From Pseudomonas sp. MYb60 (lineage in GTDB: Bacteria > Pseudomonadota > Gammaproteobacteria > Pseudomonadales > Pseudomonadaceae): a stretch of 64,000 nucleotides of DNA. The stretch lies in NCBI RefSeq assembly GCF_002979555.1, contig NZ_PCOZ01000003.1, forward strand, positions 248,001-312,000, given 5' to 3'. The notes under the pieces were generated by a model, which was not told the origin of the DNA, did not search any database, and was given only the letters and a program-made list of their open reading frames with translations. Made by a program: the position numbers and the translations under genes. Within the stretch, counting starts at the first letter, position 1, and the number at the start of each line of letters is the position of its first letter. Shown here piece after piece: positions 1 through 9,934 of the stretch.

Positions 1-16
1 CTTGTCCGCAACGGCA

Positions 17-367
17 TCAGCCGGAAATGCATTCTTCCCCGGCCTTCTTCACGTCGGCTGGGCGGATCGGCACATTGGACATGCTCTCGTAGAGCTTGAT
101 ACTGCTGCCGCTGGAGCGCTCTTCAATTTCGAAAATCGCTGAAGGGTCGGCGGAAAATTTCTGCGGCACAATCACACGCACCCCTTCCTTATGGGGCTCG
201 ATCTGCGGCGGGCGGCGCGTACTGGAGAGTTTTTGCACCACGCACGCGGCGTATTCCTGCGGTTTCTTCCCGGAAATCACCGACAACGTTGGCGGGGTCT
301 GCTTGATATCGGCAACCGAAGCACACCCACCCAGCGCCAAGGCCAGAACCAACACACGCCACTTCAT
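17..367 (-). CDS. small lipoprotein, function unknown
   Basis: 116 residues. The N-terminus is a short basic and hydrophobic signal ending in the lipobox LGGC at residues 12-15, so the mature protein should be lipid-anchored at Cys15. The rest is soluble with no motif I recognise. A perfect GGAGG lies just upstream of the ATG, which supports this start. It stands alone, divergent from the DUF1883 gene. The lipoprotein call is visible in the sequence; the function is unknown. Confidence 0.75.
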   Translation of the reverse strand: MKWRVLVLALALGGCASVADIKQTPPTLSVISGKKPQEYAACVVQKLSSTRRPPQIEPHKEGVRVIVPQKFSADPSAIFEIEERSSGSSIKLYESMSNVPIRPADVKKAGEECISG

Positions 368-580
368 ACAAAAACCTCCGATAAAGACCCTACGACAGCG
401 AGAGTGGTAAATTTCTCCCGCCCAAGTAGGATTAATCCCTGATAACTCGGGAAAAAACTGTTTTAAATTGTGGAAACCGTCGATGACGGCCCGGTAAAAA
501 TCGCGCTGGGGCTGATAAACTCTATCTTAACCTACGTATCGTTCTGATTTTTCAGAAAAAGCCCTTCTGGAGACACCCTC

Positions 581-883
581 ATGAAATTCATCCACCAGCG
601 CGAGCACCTTAACGAGGGGGACATTGTCGTCATCGAATGCTCGCAGACATGCAATATTCGCCTGATGAGCGACGCCAATTTCCGCAGCTTCAAGAACGGC
701 GGCCGTCACACTTATCACGGCGGCGCGTTCGACAAGTTCCCTGCCAAGATCACTGCACCGAGCACCGGGTTCTGGAACATCACCCTGGACGTGGTCACCC
801 GCCGCGCCATCAGCGTGACCCGCAAGCCTGCGCTGTCCCACAAGATTCGTATCGTGCGCCGCACCAGTTCCAAACTGAGCTGA
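581..883 (+). CDS. DUF1883 domain-containing protein
   Basis: 100-residue soluble protein that begins with the MKFIHQREHLNEGD block and continues with a cysteine pair (ECSQTCN) and a GGRHTYHGG segment, the layout I know from the DUF1883 family. That family forms a small beta-sandwich of unknown role and is sometimes joined to TIR domains; no TIR domain is present here. A GGAG ribosome site precedes the ATG. The 55-codon reading frame at 909 follows after 25 bases, so the two are probably cotranscribed. Confidence 0.8.
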   Translation: MKFIHQREHLNEGDIVVIECSQTCNIRLMSDANFRSFKNGGRHTYHGGAFDKFPAKITAPSTGFWNITLDVVTRRAISVTRKPALSHKIRIVRRTSSKLS

Positions 884-908
884 TTCGCACCCCTCACAGG
901 AAATCACC

Positions 909-1076
909 GTGACCGCCACCACCAAATACGTCATCAAGTACAAGCTCAACGGCGAGCGCCGCTTCGAGTTCGCACAACTGACCAGCAACAGTGTGGAAGA
1001 AGCCAAACAAGCGCTGGCTAAAATCCATGATGCCAGCGACGAAATCACTGACATCAACGTGAGCAAGGCGCTCTAA
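909..1076 (+). CDS. small conserved-type hypothetical protein (55 aa)
   Basis: A 55-codon frame starting with GTG (protein begins MTATTKYVIKYKL) and ending TAA three bases before the alkB ATG. AGGAAA lies 6-11 bases upstream of the GTG. The predicted fold is beta strand, beta strand, helix, beta strand, without signal peptide or membrane segment. Tight packing between DUF1883 and alkB, and codon use like its neighbours, argue that it is real. Function unknown. Confidence 0.6.
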   Translation: MTATTKYVIKYKLNGERRFEFAQLTSNSVEEAKQALAKIHDASDEITDINVSKAL

Positions 1077-1079
1077 ACC

Positions 1080-1745
1080 ATGTCTGGCCCCACCGCCGAC
1101 CTGTTCGGCGATGACGCCCTGCAACAACCCGCAGGGCGTGAGCAAATTGGCGAACAGTCCTACGTGTTAAGGGGCTACGCCCTACCCTGGATCGAGCGGC
1201 TGTTACCCGAATTGCGTCGAGTCCTGGCGCAATCGCCTTTTCGCCATCAAGTCACCCCCAGCGGGCTCAGCATGTCGGCGGCACTCAGCAGTTGCGGCGC
1301 CCTCGGCTGGACTTCCGCCCCCACCGGTTACCGTTACGAACCGCTCGACCCGCGCACTCAACAACCCTGGCCCGACATGCCCGAGGCATTGCGCCAATTG
1401 GCCATACTCGCCGCCGAAGAAGCCGGTTTTATCGACTTCGCCCCTGACGCCTGCCTGATCAACCGCTACGTGCCCGGCGCAAAAATGTCGTTGCATCAGG
1501 ACAAGAATGAGCGCCGCTACACCGCTCCGGTGGTCTCCGTATCCCTGGGGTTACCGGCGATTTTCCTGTTCGGCGGCCATCAACGCAGTGACAAAACCCG
1601 GAAAATTTCGCTGTTCCATGGCGATGTAGCGGTCTGGGGCGGCGTGGATCGCCTGCGTTTTCATGGGGTCATGCCGATCAAGGACGGCGTGCACGGGATC
1701 ATGGGCCCGCAACGGATCAACCTGACCTTCCGCACTGCCGGCTGA
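1080..1745 (+). CDS. alkB: DNA oxidative demethylase AlkB
   Basis: Fe(II)/2-oxoglutarate dioxygenase that reverses 1-methyladenine and 3-methylcytosine damage. 221 residues, close to the usual 216. The iron ligands are visible: H139 and D141 in LHQDKNE and H195 in RFHGVMP. The 2-oxoglutarate arginines follow in GPQRINLTFR. The substrate-lid region with YRY is also present. It precedes ada on the same strand with a 76-base gap, the expected partner in the adaptive response to alkylation. No clear Ada box was found in front of it. Confidence 0.93.
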   Translation: MSGPTADLFGDDALQQPAGREQIGEQSYVLRGYALPWIERLLPELRRVLAQSPFRHQVTPSGLSMSAALSSCGALGWTSAPTGYRYEPLDPRTQQPWPDMPEALRQLAILAAEEAGFIDFAPDACLINRYVPGAKMSLHQDKNERRYTAPVVSVSLGLPAIFLFGGHQRSDKTRKISLFHGDVAVWGGVDRLRFHGVMPIKDGVHGIMGPQRINLTFRTAG

Positions 1746-1821
1746 TTTGACCGCAAGGTTCGGAGTGCCTGCGTGGGTCAGCACCGCTATGCTGGGCGGG
1801 ACCTGAAACGAGTGCCGCCGC

Positions 1822-2868
1822 ATGATCATCGAACAAGACCCCCGCTGGGCCGCGATCCTGGCCCGGGACCCGACAGCTGATGGGCTGTTCGTCTATGGCG
1901 TGAAGACCACGGGCGTGTACTGCCGCCCAAGCAGCGCCTCGCGCTTGCCGCGCCCGGAAAATATCGAGTTCTTCGACACCCCGGCCCAAGCCGAAGCGGC
2001 AGGCTACCGGGTCAGCAAACGCGCTAGCGGGGACCAGACGCAAAAGGCTGCGCACCATGCGCAGGTGGTGTCCAGCGCGTGTCGACAGATCGAACACGCC
2101 GAGATTTCGCCCAGCCTCAACACCCTCGCCGACCAGGCAGGAATGAGCCCCTTCCATTTTCACCGCGTGTTCAAGGCCGTCACCGGCCTGACGCCCAAGG
2201 GTTACGCCAGCGCACACCGCGCGCGCAAGGTGCGCGAAGGTCTCAAGGACGCGCATTCGGTGACCGATGCACTGTATGGCGCAGGCTTCAACTCCAGTAG
2301 CCGCTTTTACGAATCGGCCAGCCAGGTACTCGGCATGGCACCCCGTGACTACAAGGCAGGCGGCAGCCATAACAGGATACTGTTCGCGGTCGGCCAATGC
2401 TCGCTGGGCGCCATCCTCGTGGCGCAAAGCGCTCGCGGGGTATGCGCGATTCTGCTGGGTGATGAGCCGGAGCCGTTGGTGCGCGACCTGCAGGACCAGT
2501 TCCCGCGTGCCGAGCTGGTGGGCGCCGATGGCCATTTCGAACAACTGGTTGCGCAGGTGGTAGGGTTTATCGAGGCGCCGGCCCTGGGCCTGGGCCTGCC
2601 GCTGGATGTGCGCGGCACCGCGTTTCAGCAGCGCGTATGGCAAGCCTTGCGCGATATTCCGGCGGGCAGTACGGCCAGCTATGCAGAGATTGCCGAGCGG
2701 ATCGGCGCGCCCAAGTCGTTCCGCGCGGTGGCCCAGGCCTGTGGCGCCAACCGCTTGGCCGTTGCGATCCCTTGCCACCGCGTGGTGCGCAGCAATGGGG
2801 AGCTGTCGGGTTACCGCTGGGGCGTCGAACGCAAGCAGCAGTTGCTGGAGCGAGAAAGCCAGGGCTGA
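1822..2868 (+). CDS. ada: Ada: alkylation-response regulator / O6-methylguanine-DNA methyltransferase, zinc site degenerate
   Basis: 348 residues with the Ada architecture: N-terminal metal-binding domain (1-75), AraC-type HTH (about 85-170), and a C-terminal MGMT domain with the methyl-acceptor C318 in IPCHRV. In E. coli Ada four cysteines (38, 42, 69, 72) bind zinc and C38 accepts methyl groups from phosphotriesters. Here only the first is kept (C34); the others are S38, S65 and A68. The codons read cleanly (tgc cgc cca agc agc; gtc agc aaa cgc gct), so this is not a frameshift. Guanine repair should be intact. Phosphotriester sensing, and so classical self-activation, is doubtful. Confidence 0.9.
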   Translation: MIIEQDPRWAAILARDPTADGLFVYGVKTTGVYCRPSSASRLPRPENIEFFDTPAQAEAAGYRVSKRASGDQTQKAAHHAQVVSSACRQIEHAEISPSLNTLADQAGMSPFHFHRVFKAVTGLTPKGYASAHRARKVREGLKDAHSVTDALYGAGFNSSSRFYESASQVLGMAPRDYKAGGSHNRILFAVGQCSLGAILVAQSARGVCAILLGDEPEPLVRDLQDQFPRAELVGADGHFEQLVAQVVGFIEAPALGLGLPLDVRGTAFQQRVWQALRDIPAGSTASYAEIAERIGAPKSFRAVAQACGANRLAVAIPCHRVVRSNGELSGYRWGVERKQQLLERESQG

Positions 2869-2977
2869 GGGTGAGTCACGAAATAGCCGCGTCGTCCAGT
2901 GAATAAAACAGACTGGCCGAGCCCCCAAGGCCCTGCTAAAACAGCGAAAAGCCTGACTAACGCTGGAGACGCACCCC

Positions 2978-4042
2978 ATGAGCACTTGGCCGGACACCCG
3001 CCTTATCGACTTGCTGGGCATTCAACACCCCATCATCCAGGCGCCCATGGCGGGAGCGACCACGCCGGCCATGGTGATCGCCGCCAATCGCGCCGGAGCA
3101 CTGGGTTCATTGCCCGCGGCGACGGTGAGCATTGAGCAGCTGCGCGAAGCCTTGACCACTGTTCGCGCAGCCAGCACCCAGCCGATCAACGTCAACTTCT
3201 TCTGCCACCAGCCACCTGCGCCCGACGCTGCACGCGACCAGCGCTGGAAAGCCCTGCTGGAACCCTACTACCGCGAACTGGGTGCGGATTTTGACGCCCC
3301 GACCCCAGTGTCCGACCGCGCACCGTTCAATGACGCCGCCTGCCGGGTCGTGGAAGAGTTCCGCCCGGAGGTGGTGAGTTTTCACTTCGGCCTGCCGGAA
3401 CACTCTCTGCTCGACCGCGTGAAGGCGACCGGTGCCAAGGTGCTGTCGTCTGCCACTACGGTGGAGGAAGCCCTGTGGCTGCAGCAGCGTGGGTGCGATG
3501 CAATCATCGCCATGGGCAGTGAAGCGGGTGGGCATCGCGGGATGTTTTTGAGCGACGACCTTAATACCCAGATCGGCCTGTTCGCCCTGCTGCCGCAAAT
3601 CGTCGATGCGGTCAGTGTGCCGGTCATCGCCGCCGGCGGGATCGGTGATGCGCGGGGCATAGTTGCCGCACTTGCCCTGGGCGCCTCGGCGGTGCAGGTC
3701 GGCACCGCCTACCTGTTTACCCCAGAAGCCAGCATCAGTGCCTCCCATCACTCTGCGTTGCGGCACGCCCAGGCCAGCGAAACCGCATTGACCAACCTGT
3801 TTACGGGTCGCCCGGCGCGGGGCATCGTCAACCGGGTGATGCGTGAATTGGGCGCGATCAATCCCGCAGCACCCGCGTTTCCAAGGTCCGGCGGCGCGCT
3901 GATGCCACTCAAGGCTCGGGATGAAGCCGGTTTCAGCAACTTGTGGTCAGGCCAGGGCTTACGCCTGTGCACAGACGCGTCGACTTATGACTTGACCCGA
4001 CAACTGGCCGAGCAGGCATTGGCCAAGCTCAAGCAAAACTGA
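2978..4042 (+). CDS. nitronate monooxygenase (2-nitropropane dioxygenase family)
   Basis: 354-residue FMN-dependent TIM-barrel enzyme that oxidises alkyl nitronates such as propionate 3-nitronate. Visible features are the N-terminal PIIQAPMAG block, the catalytic-His segment GSEAGGHRG (around residue 185), and the phosphate-binding glycines in VIAAGGIGDARG and the QVGTAYLF strand. Length fits class I enzymes. CTGGAGAC precedes the ATG. It is separated from modA by the ModE operator and is probably a single-gene unit. Confidence 0.88.
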   Translation: MSTWPDTRLIDLLGIQHPIIQAPMAGATTPAMVIAANRAGALGSLPAATVSIEQLREALTTVRAASTQPINVNFFCHQPPAPDAARDQRWKALLEPYYRELGADFDAPTPVSDRAPFNDAACRVVEEFRPEVVSFHFGLPEHSLLDRVKATGAKVLSSATTVEEALWLQQRGCDAIIAMGSEAGGHRGMFLSDDLNTQIGLFALLPQIVDAVSVPVIAAGGIGDARGIVAALALGASAVQVGTAYLFTPEASISASHHSALRHAQASETALTNLFTGRPARGIVNRVMRELGAINPAAPAFPRSGGALMPLKARDEAGFSNLWSGQGLRLCTDASTYDLTRQLAEQALAKLKQN

Positions 4043-4080
4043 CACTGGGGGCAACGTTGCACTGTACCGGCGATGGCTAA

Positions 4081-4908
<828 letters not shown>

Positions 4909-5589
4909 ATGCCCCTATCGAGTGCCGACTTTTCCGCAATCTGGTTGACCCTGAAACTGGCGTCACTGACCACGGCAATCCTGCTGGTCATCGGCACTCC
5001 GATCGCCCTGTGGCTGTCGCGCACCCGCTCCTGGTGGCGCGGCCCCATTGGCGCAATCGTCGCCTTGCCGTTGGTGCTGCCGCCAACGGTGATCGGCTTC
5101 TATCTGCTGTTGGCCATGGGCCCCAATGGCTACTTCGGCCAGTTCACCCAATGGCTGGGCCTCGGCACCCTCACCTTCAGCTTCGCCGGGCTGGTGATTG
5201 GCTCGGTGATCTATTCCATGCCCTTCGTGGTGCAGCCGCTGCAGAACGCCTTCTCCGCCATCGGTACACGCCCACTGGAAGTCGCCGCCACGCTGCGCGC
5301 CAACCCGTGGGATACGTTTTTCACAGTGATTTTGCCCCTGGCACGCCCGGGGTTTATCACCGCGTCGATACTGGGCTTTGCCCACACGGTCGGGGAATTC
5401 GGCGTGGTGCTGATGATCGGCGGCAATATCCCCGACAAGACCCGGGTGGTCTCGGTGCAGATCTACGATCATGTCGAAGCCATGGAATATGCCCAGGCCC
5501 ACTGGCTGTCAGGTTCGATGGTGGTGTTCGCATTTCTGGTATTGCTGGCGCTCTACTCCAGCCGTAAAACGAACATGGGCTGGGGCTGA
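4909..5589 (+). CDS. modB: molybdate ABC transporter, permease
   Basis: 226-residue inner-membrane protein with five to six hydrophobic segments and the EAA loop for ATPase contact ([25 protein letters not shown], about residues 124-148). Length is normal for ModB. It starts on the base after the modA stop and ends six bases before modC, so the three genes are one operon. Confidence 0.95.
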   Translation: MPLSSADFSAIWLTLKLASLTTAILLVIGTPIALWLSRTRSWWRGPIGAIVALPLVLPPTVIGFYLLLAMGPNGYFGQFTQWLGLGTLTFSFAGLVIGSVIYSMPFVVQPLQNAFSAIGTRPLEVAATLRANPWDTFFTVILPLARPGFITASILGFAHTVGEFGVVLMIGGNIPDKTRVVSVQIYDHVEAMEYAQAHWLSGSMVVFAFLVLLALYSSRKTNMGWG

Positions 5590-5594
5590 TACCG

Positions 5595-6674
5595 ATGATT
5601 GATGTGCGCTTGCAAATGCAATTTTCAGGCTTTGCGCTGGATGTCGACCTGCACTTGCCCGGTCGCGGCGTGACGGCGTTGTATGGCCACTCCGGTTCCG
5701 GCAAGACCACCTGCCTGCGCTGTATTGCCGGCCTGGAACGCGCCGACGAGGGGTTTATCCAGATCAACGATGAGGTCTGGCAGGACAGCCGCAACGGCGT
5801 GTTTGTGCCACCGCACAAGCGTGCGCTGGGTTATGTGTTTCAGGAAGCGAGCCTGTTTGCGCATTTGTCGGTACAGGCCAACCTGGAATTTGGTCTCAAA
5901 CGCATCCCACGCCCTCAACGCCGCGTGGACATGGCCCATGCCACTGCACTGCTCGGCATCGGCCATTTGCTCGACCGCCACCCCCATAGCCTCTCAGGCG
6001 GCGAGCGTCAGCGGGTTGGCATCGCTCGCGCCCTGCTCACCAGCCCGCAACTGCTACTGATGGACGAGCCCTTGGCCGCCCTCGACAGCAAACGCAAGGG
6101 TGAAATCCTGCCGTACCTGGAACGCCTGCACGATGAGCTGGACATCCCGGTGGTGTATGTCAGCCACGCTCAGGATGAGGTCGCCCGCCTGGCCGATCAC
6201 TTGGTGGTGCTCAACGATGGCAAGGCGCTGGCCAGCGGTCCCATCGGCGAAACCCTGGCGCGGCTGGATTTGCCCATGGCCTCGGGCGATGACGCCGGCG
6301 TGGTGATCAATGGCACCGTCAGCGCCTACGACGAGCACTATCAACTGCTGACCCTGCAATTGCCCGGCAGCCTGCTGCACATGCGCGTAGCCCATGCACC
6401 GCTGACGGTGGGCAAGGCGTTGCGGGTCAAGGTGCAGGCGCGGGATGTGAGCCTCAGCCTGCAGGCCGAAGAACACAGCAGCATTCTCAACCGGTTGCCG
6501 GTCACGGTCACCGAGACGATCAGCGCAGACAACAATGCCCACGTCCTGGTGCGTCTCGACGCCGGGGGAACCCCGCTGCTGGCGCGCATTACCCGGTTTT
6601 CCCGCGACCAGTTGCAGCTGCAACCGGGCCAGACGCTCTGGGCGCAGATCAAGGCGGTTGCGGTGCTGGCGTAG
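5595..6674 (+). CDS. modC: molybdate ABC transporter, ATP-binding protein
   Basis: 359 residues. Walker [10 protein letters not shown] (about 34-42), Q-loop in FQEASLF, signature [16 protein letters not shown], Walker B LLMDEPL, and the H-loop YVSHAQDE. The C-terminal third is the TOBE/Mop domain that binds molybdate and tunes ATPase activity. Last gene of modABC. A GACCGCA/TGCGGTC hairpin lies at 6690-6709 but lacks a U-tract. Confidence 0.95.
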   Translation: MIDVRLQMQFSGFALDVDLHLPGRGVTALYGHSGSGKTTCLRCIAGLERADEGFIQINDEVWQDSRNGVFVPPHKRALGYVFQEASLFAHLSVQANLEFGLKRIPRPQRRVDMAHATALLGIGHLLDRHPHSLSGGERQRVGIARALLTSPQLLLMDEPLAALDSKRKGEILPYLERLHDELDIPVVYVSHAQDEVARLADHLVVLNDGKALASGPIGETLARLDLPMASGDDAGVVINGTVSAYDEHYQLLTLQLPGSLLHMRVAHAPLTVGKALRVKVQARDVSLSLQAEEHSSILNRLPVTVTETISADNNAHVLVRLDAGGTPLLARITRFSRDQLQLQPGQTLWAQIKAVAVLA

Positions 6675-6752
6675 CAAAGCTTTTGGCACGACCGCACACG
6701 GTTGCGGTCAATCAGCCATACCGGCCTGATTTGTTGCCCAGGAACCCACGCC

Positions 6753-7805
6753 ATGTCCGACTCTGCGCTACCCCGTGACCTGCACTACGTTGACGACACC
6801 CAGCCCGGCATCCGCCGCAAGTTGCTGCGGGGCAAATTCCAGTATTTCGACCCCAAGGGCGAACGCATTCGCGATGCCGACGAAATCCAGCGCCTCAATG
6901 CCCTCGCGGTACCGCCTGCGTACACCGATGTGTGGATCTGTGCCGACCCGCGTGGCCATCTGCAAGCCACCGGCCGAGATGCACGCGGGCGCAAGCAGTA
7001 CCGCTACCACGCGCGCTGGCGCGAAGTACGCGACGATGACAAGTACTCGCGCCTGGAAGCGTTCGGCAAAGCCCTGCCAAAGTTGCGCAAGCAACTGGAA
7101 GCGCAAATCGCCGAGCCCGGTTTTACCCGTGAAAAAGTCCTCGCCACGGTGGTGATGCTGCTGGATGCCACACTGATCCGCGTGGGCAACACCCAATATG
7201 CGCGGGACAACAAGTCCTACGGACTGACCACCCTGCGCAACCGCCACGTGGACATCAAGGGCAGTGAGATCCAGTTCCAGTTTCGCGGCAAGAGCGGCGT
7301 GGAGCACCAGATCAGCGTCAAGGACCGCCGACTGGCGACGGTGGTCAAGCGGTGCATGGAATTGCCGGGACAGAATCTGTTCCAGTACCTGGATGAAGGC
7401 GGCGAGCGGCATACGGTCAGTTCCCATGACGTCAATGAGTACCTGCACAGCCTCACGGGTGCCGACTTCACCGCCAAGGATTACCGGACCTGGGCGGGCA
7501 CGGCGCTGGCGCTCTCGGTGTTGCGGGAATTGGAATGGCAGCCGGAATCCGACGCAAAAAGGCATGTGGTGACGATGGTCAAGGACGTTGCCAAGCAGTT
7601 GGGCAACACCCCGGCGGTATGCCGCAAGTGCTACATCCACCCTGCCGTGCTGGAGCACTTCAGCCTGGGGGAACTCTCCAAACTACCCAAACCGAGGATA
7701 CGCCAGGGGCTCAAGGCCGAAGAAGTGGCCTTGGCGATGTTTCTCGAGCGATTGGCAGCCGACTTGCCGAAAAAAGCCAAGGCGAGTCAGGCTGTGCCTG
7801 CCTGA
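6753..7805 (+). CDS. DNA topoisomerase IB (poxvirus type)
   Basis: 350-residue type IB topoisomerase that relaxes supercoils through a 3'-phosphotyrosine link. The N-terminal domain (DDTQPGIRRKLLRGKFQY) and the catalytic core are both present: RVGNTQYARDNKSYGLTTLRNRH carries the first active arginine, followed by KDRRL, and the active tyrosine is Y294 in CRKCYIHP. I chose ATG 6753 over an in-frame upstream start because AGGA lies 10 bases before it and residues from there match the family start. Single gene. Confidence 0.9.
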   Translation: MSDSALPRDLHYVDDTQPGIRRKLLRGKFQYFDPKGERIRDADEIQRLNALAVPPAYTDVWICADPRGHLQATGRDARGRKQYRYHARWREVRDDDKYSRLEAFGKALPKLRKQLEAQIAEPGFTREKVLATVVMLLDATLIRVGNTQYARDNKSYGLTTLRNRHVDIKGSEIQFQFRGKSGVEHQISVKDRRLATVVKRCMELPGQNLFQYLDEGGERHTVSSHDVNEYLHSLTGADFTAKDYRTWAGTALALSVLRELEWQPESDAKRHVVTMVKDVAKQLGNTPAVCRKCYIHPAVLEHFSLGELSKLPKPRIRQGLKAEEVALAMFLERLAADLPKKAKASQAVPA

Positions 7806-8025
7806 GGTCATGGCCGGCACAATGCGCAGGTGTGAGAGGTCAACGGGCTGGCGCTGCAAACGGGTGACAGGCCGCGCGGCGAGAAAAAGGATGCCCGTCC
7901 GACGCTAAAGCCTCGACGTCCGTGTACTGGTAAAGAGCCATCACGCCGAACGAGCGGGAGGAATGATAAGCGAATGCCCGACGCCTGTCCTGCCGGGCGT
8001 TTCCTAAAATCACTAAGGCAACGGA

Positions 8026-8379
8026 TTACAGACAAGTCGCCAGTGCCGCCAAGCGGCGTTTGGCCGGCATGTTGTCTTCGGCTGCGTAGTACTTGACTGT
8101 CGACCCGGCACCGACAGGGTGTACGTCGACAAAATAGTCGCCCCCGGTGGTGTACACGGTAAAACCGCCGGCTGCGGTAGGCTCCTTGAAGCCGCCGGCA
8201 TCCACGCCGAACACGCTTTCATCCTGCCAGCCAAACTGGATGCACTCGGCTACCACCAGGGTCGCCTTGTCCGAAGCCAGGCTCTTGTAGGGGCTGCCTG
8301 CGCGCGCTTCCTTCATCTTCAAACCTGCGCAACCGGCCAGTGCAGCCAGTACCAGTGCGCCAATAACCACCTTGTGCAT
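8026..8379 (-). CDS. small lipoprotein, function unknown
   Basis: 117 residues from the ATG at 8379 (start MHKVVIGALVLAALAGC). Lipobox LAGC with Cys17 as the lipidation site. The mature part is mixed alpha/beta with no recognised domain. GGAGC just upstream supports this start over the longer in-frame extension, whose first 28 residues are arginine-rich and not signal-like. Convergent with the topoisomerase gene. Confidence 0.75.
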   Translation of the reverse strand: MHKVVIGALVLAALAGCAGLKMKEARAGSPYKSLASDKATLVVAECIQFGWQDESVFGVDAGGFKEPTAAGGFTVYTTGGDYFVDVHPVGAGSTVKYYAAEDNMPAKRRLAALATCL

Positions 8380-8523
8380 GCCATTGCTCCGTTGGAAAAA
8401 CCGCGACTCTATCATTAGCGGGCGTGCGAGGGACGAACGGTAGCGCCTCAGCGCACATGGCATTATGATGCCACCGTTGAGCTCACTGAGGAGTTCAACC
8501 GATATTTTCTACAAGGAAGCGTC

Positions 8524-8739
8524 ATGAAAGATTTCGTCATCAGCGTCAACAACACCGTTCTCTATATTGCCCTGGCCTTTGTCTGGCTGATTGGCCTGGT
8601 GTCGATGTTCAGCACCAGTTTCCTGGCGGGCCTGGGGATCCTGGTCGGCGGCACGTTGACGTGGTGCATTATTTCCGGTTTCTGGTTCGTCCAGTCGGCC
8701 ACTTACGAAGAGCTGCGCAAGCTCAACGCAAAGGCCTGA
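8524..8739 (+). CDS. small membrane protein (71 aa)
   Basis: Two hydrophobic spans (about residues 12-32 and 36-56) with a short charged C-terminus (YEELRKLNAKA). AAGGAAG precedes the ATG. No family recognised. An unusual structured 3' region, with an inverted repeat and then a strong terminator, follows the stop codon and may belong to its mRNA. Confidence 0.7.
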   Translation: MKDFVISVNNTVLYIALAFVWLIGLVSMFSTSFLAGLGILVGGTLTWCIISGFWFVQSATYEELRKLNAKA

Positions 8740-8765
8740 TGGCTGGATAAATTTAGTTTCACGGT

Positions 8766-8820
8766 GAAGGGAGACCGCGCCCTCTATAGTGGCCAGGCTC
8801 ATTTTTAGAAGTCTCCCTTC
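8766..8820 (+). other. perfect 10-bp inverted repeat just before a terminator
   Basis: GAAGGGAGAC at 8766-8775 and GTCTCCCTTC at 8811-8820 are perfect complements, 35 bases apart. The Rho-independent terminator stem starts one base later. Together they form a compact two-hairpin module after the 71-residue membrane protein. It could be a stable 3' UTR or a small RNA processed from it. Confidence 0.55.
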
Positions 8821-8821
8821 T

Positions 8822-8847
8822 GCCCGCCCTCCCGCGGGCTTTTTTTT
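8822..8847 (+). terminator. Rho-independent terminator
   Basis: GCCCGC-CCTCCC-GCGGGC stem-loop followed by eight T. It ends the transcript of the 71-residue membrane protein, or of a small RNA made from its 3' end. Confidence 0.88.
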
Positions 8848-8857
8848 GCCTGGTGGT

Positions 8858-9172
8858 TCAAAACCACCAGCGAAACAGATAGAACAGCGCCATGCTCAGC
8901 AGCACGGTCAACAACACGTTGCGTGTCCAGAACATCAGCCCTACCGCGCCAATACCCGCCAGCAGATAAGGGTTGGCCGGGCTCAGGTTGAGGTTATGGT
9001 CGGCCAGGAAAATGATCGGGCCGCAGATCGCCGTCAGCATGCCCGGGACGGCAAACCCCAGAAACTCCCGCGCGCCACGGTTGAGCCTTACAGGCAGGCG
9101 CGGTTCGATGAACAAGTAGCGGTTGAAAAAAACCACCAGCCCCATTGCCACAATCATGATCCAGATCAGCAT
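8858..9172 (-). CDS. azlD: AzlD family branched-chain amino acid exporter subunit
   Basis: 104 residues from the ATG at 9172, with three hydrophobic spans and the PGMLTAICGPII and FWTRNVLLTVLLSM blocks typical of AzlD. AzlC and AzlD form a two-part exporter for branched-chain amino acids or their analogues. It overlaps the end of azlC by seven bases, so translation is coupled. Upstream in-frame sequence belongs to azlC. Confidence 0.85.
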   Translation of the reverse strand: MLIWIMIVAMGLVVFFNRYLFIEPRLPVRLNRGAREFLGFAVPGMLTAICGPIIFLADHNLNLSPANPYLLAGIGAVGLMFWTRNVLLTVLLSMALFYLFRWWF

Positions 9173-9864
9173 GGCTGCCCCACTCCCAGTCGTTTGCAGG
9201 CATACCCTGCGCTCATGCCCAAGACCCCGGACACCACCACCGCCGACTCCCAGTGCAGGAAGCTCAACCACACCGAAAACAGCAGCGACACGGCCACACA
9301 CACCACGGTCGGTACATCGCGCACCACCGGGGTGATCAGGGCGATGAAGGTCGCAGCAATGGAAAACTCCAGCCCCAGTTGATCGAGCCCCGGAATGCTC
9401 TTGCCCAGCACGATGCCGGCCAGGGTAAACAGGTTCCAGGCGATATAGAAGGTCAACCCCACGCCAAGCGCGTACCAGCGATTGAACGTCTGGCGGTCAT
9501 AATGGCTGACCAGGGCGAAGAATTCGTCGGTGAGCAGAAAACCCAGGCTCATCCGCCAGCGACGCTTGAGGGGTGAAAGGATCGGCCGCAGGTGCATGCC
9601 GTAGAGCAAATGCTGCGAGGTCAGCAGCAAGGTGGTCAGCACGATGGATATCAGGCTGGCGCCGCTCTTGACCATGCCAATGGCGACCAACTGCGCCGCA
9701 CCGGCAAACACGATGGCCGACAAACCCTGGGCCTGCAGGGGCGTGAATTGGGCGTCGATGGCCATGGACCCGGCCAGCAGGCCCCAGGGCGCACACGCCA
9801 GGGACAGGGGGATGACGGCGACGGCGCCGCGCGCGAATGCGTAATGAGGTAAGGCAGTGGACAT
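9166..9864 (-). CDS. azlC: AzlC family branched-chain amino acid exporter subunit
   Basis: 232 residues with about five membrane spans. The N-terminal FARGAVAVIPLSLACAPWG and the segment FAGAAQLVAIGMVKSGAS are the AzlC hallmarks, and SQHLLYGMHLRP and TDEFFALV follow. Partner of the overlapping azlD. Substrate is inferred from the family (branched-chain amino acids or toxic analogues such as azaleucine). Confidence 0.9.
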   Translation of the reverse strand: MSTALPHYAFARGAVAVIPLSLACAPWGLLAGSMAIDAQFTPLQAQGLSAIVFAGAAQLVAIGMVKSGASLISIVLTTLLLTSQHLLYGMHLRPILSPLKRRWRMSLGFLLTDEFFALVSHYDRQTFNRWYALGVGLTFYIAWNLFTLAGIVLGKSIPGLDQLGLEFSIAATFIALITPVVRDVPTVVCVAVSLLFSVWLSFLHWESAVVVSGVLGMSAGYACKRLGVGQPC

Positions 9865-9934
9865 GGAAATGGCTCATCGACAGGCAGTCGGCAAGCATGC
9901 CAGCGCAACGGCGCGCTGTCTTGAACGATCTTGC

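Noticed and set aside
1717..3021. Long open frame on the minus strand (434 codons)
   Set aside because: It lies wholly opposite ada, which has clear domains and catalytic residues. Its own product is low-complexity and matches no family; GC-rich third positions create such frames.
6690..6709. GACCGCA/TGCGGTC hairpin after modC as a terminator
   Set aside because: No U-tract follows. It may help end the transcript, but I do not call it.
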